Position numbers and translations under genes: made by a program. A stretch of 19,535 nt of DNA from Prevotellaceae bacterium (GTDB taxonomy: Bacteria; Bacteroidota; Bacteroidia; Bacteroidales; UBA932): positions 1-19,535 of the forward strand of contig JAIRXY010000060.1 of assembly GCA_031268055.1 (NCBI GenBank), given 5' to 3'. Each line of letters begins with the position of its first letter. The stretch's first letter is position 1. Shown in pieces: positions 17,501 to 19,535 of the stretch. The notes beneath the pieces are model-generated. The model was not told the origin of the DNA, made no database searches, and worked only from the letters and a program-made list of their open reading frames with translations.

Positions 17501-17591
17501 CCTTAGCGAGGGCGACCGCGCCAACGGCATCGACTGGGGGACGTACCCCGTGGCTATGTGCTTTACCCTTGGGCTGAACGTAACATTTTAA
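14523..17591 (+). CDS. SusC/RagA family TonB-dependent outer-membrane glycan transporter
   Basis: A 1022-residue outer-membrane channel that imports bound oligosaccharides using TonB energy, working with the SusD-like lipoprotein next to it. Signal peptide: 1-20, cleaved after AQA. Then a carboxypeptidase-regulatory-like domain at about 24-95 (ISGRVTDEETGEAMAGVSV, GYQTQRIAV), a TonB-box region with EVVVVGYSVQKKRDITGAV near 103-122, and a plug domain with the family signature LKDASSAAIYGSRANNGVV near 204-222. The beta-barrel fills the rest, including the periplasm-side insertion DVKYKDSNKDGRID, and the protein ends in the aromatic LGLNVTF expected for outer-membrane insertion. There is no N-terminal FecR-interaction (STN) domain, consistent with HTCS rather than sigma/anti-sigma control. 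It starts after an A-rich stretch and is followed 15 bp later by susD. Confidence 0.96.
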   Translation: MKKLLLLLFFMGWIFAAQAQQPLQISGRVTDEETGEAMAGVSVVEAGATNGAISDVDGSFSLTAHQGATLVFSYMGYQTQRIAVSSASPLAIRLSTDSKAIDEVVVVGYSVQKKRDITGAVSKVEGKDLHKIPTPSTQLALQGRIAGVHVSNQTGSPGAPVAIRIRGVGSISSSNEPLYIVDGIPVESGLSNIAPSEIESISVLKDASSAAIYGSRANNGVVLITTTGGKAGEHRVTYNAQAGVQRHGRLTPMATTSQYIELYNEAASVDNVGAPTTRPLIEGSYMKDFPNVNHVEEIFQVAPLQSHEVSISGGSEKTQYLLALSYFDQTGIIKHTDYNRLGVRTNISSNVKDWLQVGLNMNVGSSLQQRVSSSGDGYAGEGGSVVRYAFFRNPAIPVRDDNNALVDKPSEYYGNAVYDSFFGDGYNPVGLAENTDMTANLKSLLISGNVLVKLPFNFSIKGVAGVDYGKTLSRTFNQTWGTGNRINAVNSLDVSNTENMTITANATLNHSFRIADEHSVSWFAGMEAIRENGQALGGSEGTFTNLLYLGKGQTQKRPYQSEWDASLLSFFGSLSYSYSQKYYVTLLLREDGSSRFTAGNRWGTFYSVSGGWNIESEEFMQALTAISKLKLRAGYGAIGNQNIGLYANLGRYSDQRYYSFGGAAYNGYVLSKLGNSELKWETSKQVNVGVDLELWKGSVGVTVDYYYKITDNMLAQASYPPSVGSVELPWVNNGSVLNAGVDAEIFYRKSYAHGGFNVALNGGFLHNEVISLAAPIESGRIDGGVYATRTEVGHPIGSFYLYEMEGIFQNELEVLTSAYQGRGIQPGDVKYKDSNKDGRIDAKDRTFVGSAIPTFTAGLNLSGSYRSWDVSLFFQGAFGQKIYSQINQDIEGFYRGFNVTKRFYDERWTGEGSSSTQPRASWSGKQNNARAGTTRFLEDGSYVRLKNIQVGYTIPNTQKIHIEAFRVYAAATNLLTLTGYSGLDPEMTVSTNSLSEGDRANGIDWGTYPVAMCFTLGLNVTF

Positions 17592-17606
17592 TTCTGCTAC
17601 TCTACA

Positions 17607-19028
17607 ATGAAGAAGAAGCTACTACATCTATCTATGGCGTCCGTTGCCCTGCTAATGGGCGGATGCAGCGATTTTTTGGACTTATCCATGAAATCCGACT
17701 ATTCCCCCGAAAACTACTTTACCTCGGAGGAGGCTGCTGTAATGGCAGTCACAGGTGTTTACAATTCGCTCTACGGAGCCCGATGGTGGATTTTTGGCGA
17801 CGTTGCCTCCGACGACGCCGTCAAAGGTGGAAACCCCGGCGATCAGGCCGACATCATCGCTATTGACAACTTTTCCGCCGCCTCCGACAACGGCGCTATT
17901 AGCGAGTTCTGGACAAAAACATACACCACCATTGCGCAGGCAAACAACGTAATAGAATACCTTGCTCCAATGGATATACAGCTCCGCGAAAGGCTGATTG
18001 GAGAAGCCAAGTTCATCCGCGCATTTTCGTACTTCAACCTGGTAAATATTTTCGGAAAAGTACCCTACAAGGCCATGCCACAGGTTACGGCTGATGCTAT
18101 CCACGTGGGGCTAAGCGAGGTTGACTACATCTACGGCAAAATAGAGGACGACCTGCGGGCTGCCGTCAGCGCCCTGCCACCCTCGTACACCGCCACCGAC
18201 AAAGGGCGCGTAACCAAAGGAGCCGCCCATGCTATGCTGGCCAAGGTACTCCTGTACCAAGAAAAATACGCCGAGTGCCTGTACGAAATTGGGCAGCTGG
18301 ACTCGCTAAAGCTGTACAGGCTGGTGAGCAGCTACGCCGACTTGTTCCATTCGGGCGCAGAGGACAGCGCAGAAGTCATCTTTGGGCTGCGCTTTGTCAA
18401 CACCACCGAGGTTGCGCTTGGCAACGCCTTTAGCGTATGGATGGCGCCATCAATTGACGGCGGCTACTACTTTAACGCGCCAACGCAAGCGTTTGTTGAT
18501 TGCTTCAACGAAAAAACCGTTGACATGGAAGACGACCCGCGCCTCGACGCCTCCATCGGGAGGGAGGGAAAGCCGTGGTTTGACGGCAAGACCTTTGATG
18601 CTTCATGGTCGGAAACGGGCTTTTTGGTCAGGAAGTACAGCGAAGAAAATCCGCTAAAGCTGCCCATAGCGCAATCAACCGTCCCGTACCACTACCTGCG
18701 CTACGCCGACGTGCTGCTCATGAAGGCCGAGGCCGTTAGCGAGCTGGGCGGCGCCAGCGCAGTAGCCGAGGCTGCCACGGCGCTGAACAGGGTACGCAGC
18801 CGCGCGCGGCTGAGCAGCACAACCGCGGCAACGCCCAGCGACATGCAGCGGGCAATTCGTACCGAACGTAGACGGGAGCTGGGCTTTGAGTTCCACCGCT
18901 TTTTTGACCTGATGCGCTGGGGCGAGACCGGCGTGCTGGGCAGCGACTTCACGTGGCAAGGAAAGCGCAGCTTCTACTTCCCCATTCCGCAAATGGAGGT
19001 AGATGCAAACAAGGCGCTAAGCGAGTAG
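17607..19028 (+). CDS. SusD/RagB family surface glycan-binding lipoprotein
   Basis: A 473-residue lipoprotein that caps the SusC channel and binds the glycan. The signal peptide ends in the lipobox LMGGC (Cys 20), followed by SDFLDLSMKSDYSPENYF, the usual SusD opening. The TPR-rich scaffold is seen in KFIRAFSYFNLVNIFG, VTKGAAHAMLAKVLLYQ and YLRYADVLLMKAEA. The C-terminal RTERRRELGFEFHRFFDLMRWG and FPIPQMEVDANKAL are family signatures. The protein stops at ANKALSE, a few residues short of the usual NPGY-type ending, at two consecutive TAG codons. The C-terminal tail is therefore slightly short, without a frameshift. It is 15 bp after SusC. A hairpin lies in the 105 bp that follow. Confidence 0.95.
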   Translation: MKKKLLHLSMASVALLMGGCSDFLDLSMKSDYSPENYFTSEEAAVMAVTGVYNSLYGARWWIFGDVASDDAVKGGNPGDQADIIAIDNFSAASDNGAISEFWTKTYTTIAQANNVIEYLAPMDIQLRERLIGEAKFIRAFSYFNLVNIFGKVPYKAMPQVTADAIHVGLSEVDYIYGKIEDDLRAAVSALPPSYTATDKGRVTKGAAHAMLAKVLLYQEKYAECLYEIGQLDSLKLYRLVSSYADLFHSGAEDSAEVIFGLRFVNTTEVALGNAFSVWMAPSIDGGYYFNAPTQAFVDCFNEKTVDMEDDPRLDASIGREGKPWFDGKTFDASWSETGFLVRKYSEENPLKLPIAQSTVPYHYLRYADVLLMKAEAVSELGGASAVAEAATALNRVRSRARLSSTTAATPSDMQRAIRTERRRELGFEFHRFFDLMRWGETGVLGSDFTWQGKRSFYFPIPQMEVDANKALSE

Positions 19029-19061
19029 TAGCCGTCGCGCCGTTGACGAGAATCACAAAAT

Positions 19062-19084
19062 ACCTTGCTCCATGCAGGCAAGGT
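19062..19084 (+). promoter_or_regulatory. Intercistronic hairpin between SusD and the next lipoprotein gene
   Basis: ACCTTGC (19062-19068) and GCAAGGT (19078-19084) form a perfect 7-bp stem with a 9-nt loop. A T-run (CTTTTTTATT) begins about 20 nt later, too far for a classic intrinsic terminator. The hairpin may lower or tune expression of the downstream gene, or stabilise the end of the susCD transcript, as is seen in other Sus-type operons. Confidence 0.45.
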
Positions 19085-19133
19085 GTACATAGCTCCATTC
19101 ATCTTTTTTATTAACGTTTTAATTTTTATTGCA

Positions 19134-19535
19134 ATGAAAAAAAATCTTTTCAGAAATGCTTTTACAGCATTAGCAGCAGTAGCCCTGATGGCTACCACAT
19201 TCGTTGCTTGCAGCAGCGACGACGACCAAACCGAGGCAGCCGACAAGACCGCCTTGCAAGCGCTTGTTACCGAGAGCGAAACCCTCGCCAACAGCGCCAC
19301 CACAGCCGAGTATCCCCAAGCGGCTATTGACGCTTTTAAAAGCGTGATTACCGCCGCCAAAGCAATTCTGGCAAATGAAAGCGCCACGCAAACAGCAGTG
19401 GACAACATTGTGACGCAGCTTACCGAGGCAAAGGTTACGTTTGAAGGGAATAAGTACGAAGCTATTCCAGCATCAAACCTTTTGATTGGCCTAAGCTTTG
19501 ACGAAGGAGCTGAAGCTACCACACAGCTAACAGCT
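19134..19535 (+). CDS. Surface lipoprotein with FIVAR-like domain, probable glycan-binding protein (partial, 3' end outside window)
   Basis: The gene begins at ATG 19134 after an AT-rich leader and runs off the right edge with 134 codons visible. The signal peptide ends in FVAC (Cys 26). It is followed by SSDDDQ, an acidic stretch of the kind that sends Bacteroides lipoproteins to the cell surface. Residues about 38-104 are a helical, Ala/Thr-rich module (ALQALVTESETLANSA, AIDAFKSVITAAKAILA, AVDNIVTQLTEAK) resembling FIVAR three-helix domains, which often accompany glycan-binding modules. LLIGLSFDEGAEATTQL at the end looks like the first strand of a LamG/concanavalin-like beta-sandwich. The place after SusD is where surface glycan-binding proteins sit. 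It lies 105 bp after SusD, with a hairpin between them, so its level may differ from SusCD. An enzyme in the missing part cannot be excluded. Confidence 0.75.
   Translation, partial: MKKNLFRNAFTALAAVALMATTFVACSSDDDQTEAADKTALQALVTESETLANSATTAEYPQAAIDAFKSVITAAKAILANESATQTAVDNIVTQLTEAKVTFEGNKYEAIPASNLLIGLSFDEGAEATTQLTA

Larger units (their letters stand above)
6167..19535. other. Polysaccharide utilisation locus (PUL): HTCS / GH130-MFS-lipoprotein-SusC-SusD-lipoprotein
   Basis: A divergent regulator and a plus-strand operon whose first five genes are separated by only 4 to 23 bp, followed by a sixth gene after 105 bp. The components cover every compartment: surface binding (SusD, terminal lipoprotein), outer-membrane import (SusC), extracytoplasmic processing (575-residue lipoprotein, inferred), inner-membrane import (MFS), cytoplasmic phosphorolysis (GH130) and periplasmic sensing (HTCS). 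The order is unusual in that the cytoplasmic and inner-membrane genes come first and susCD later. The target glycan is unknown; GH130 points to a mannose-containing substrate. The locus may continue past the right edge. Confidence 0.85.

Noticed and set aside
19062..19110. Rho-independent terminator after SusD
   Set aside because: The hairpin is real, but the T-run begins about 20 nt later, so it does not fit the classic layout; treated as an intercistronic hairpin.
1..19535. CRISPR arrays, tRNA/rRNA genes, insertion sequences, integrases or phage genes
   Set aside because: No spaced direct repeats, no cloverleaf-like segments noticed, and no transposase or integrase motifs in any coding frame.

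Overview
The window is from a Bacteroidota chromosome, most likely Bacteroidales; the genus cannot be fixed from the sequence alone. The evidence is a SusC/SusD pair, a hybrid two-component sensor/regulator typical of this phylum, Bacteroidota-type promoter boxes (TTG-N20-TAnnTTTG), surface-export signals after lipoprotein cysteines (KED, SSDDD), and A-rich start regions without Shine-Dalgarno sequences. No tRNA, rRNA, CRISPR array, transposase or integrase was found, and no gap between genes exceeds about 230 bases.

Layout: (1) 1-2505, minus strand: a probable two-gene operon of a LysM protein with a periplasmic-binding-protein-like domain, followed by a PLP-homeostasis protein (YggS/PLPBP family) that runs off the left edge. 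(2) 2506-2731: a divergent promoter region. (3) 2732-6160, plus strand: thrA (fused aspartate kinase/homoserine dehydrogenase) and thrB (homoserine kinase); thrC is not next to them. The thrA leader has a good promoter, a 12-codon Leu/Ile-rich mini-ORF and an 11-bp hairpin. (4) 6167-10255, minus strand, converging on thrB with only 6 bp between stops: a 1362-residue hybrid two-component system (HTCS). (5) 10456-19535, plus strand: a polysaccharide utilisation locus (PUL) read divergently from the HTCS. Its order is GH130 phosphorylase, MFS transporter, an unrecognised 575-residue lipoprotein, SusC, SusD, then, after a hairpin, a surface lipoprotein cut by the right edge.

Inferred logic of the PUL: the terminal lipoprotein and SusD bind a glycan at the cell surface and SusC imports it across the outer membrane. 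The 575-residue lipoprotein probably processes it outside the cell or in the periplasm. The MFS protein carries a small mannoside (or similar) across the inner membrane, and the cytoplasmic GH130 splits it with phosphate, probably to mannose 1-phosphate. The HTCS senses a breakdown product in the periplasm and should activate the operon. The window holds no recognisable endo-glycanase, so the 575-residue lipoprotein is the best candidate for a new carbohydrate-active enzyme and is the most interesting item here.
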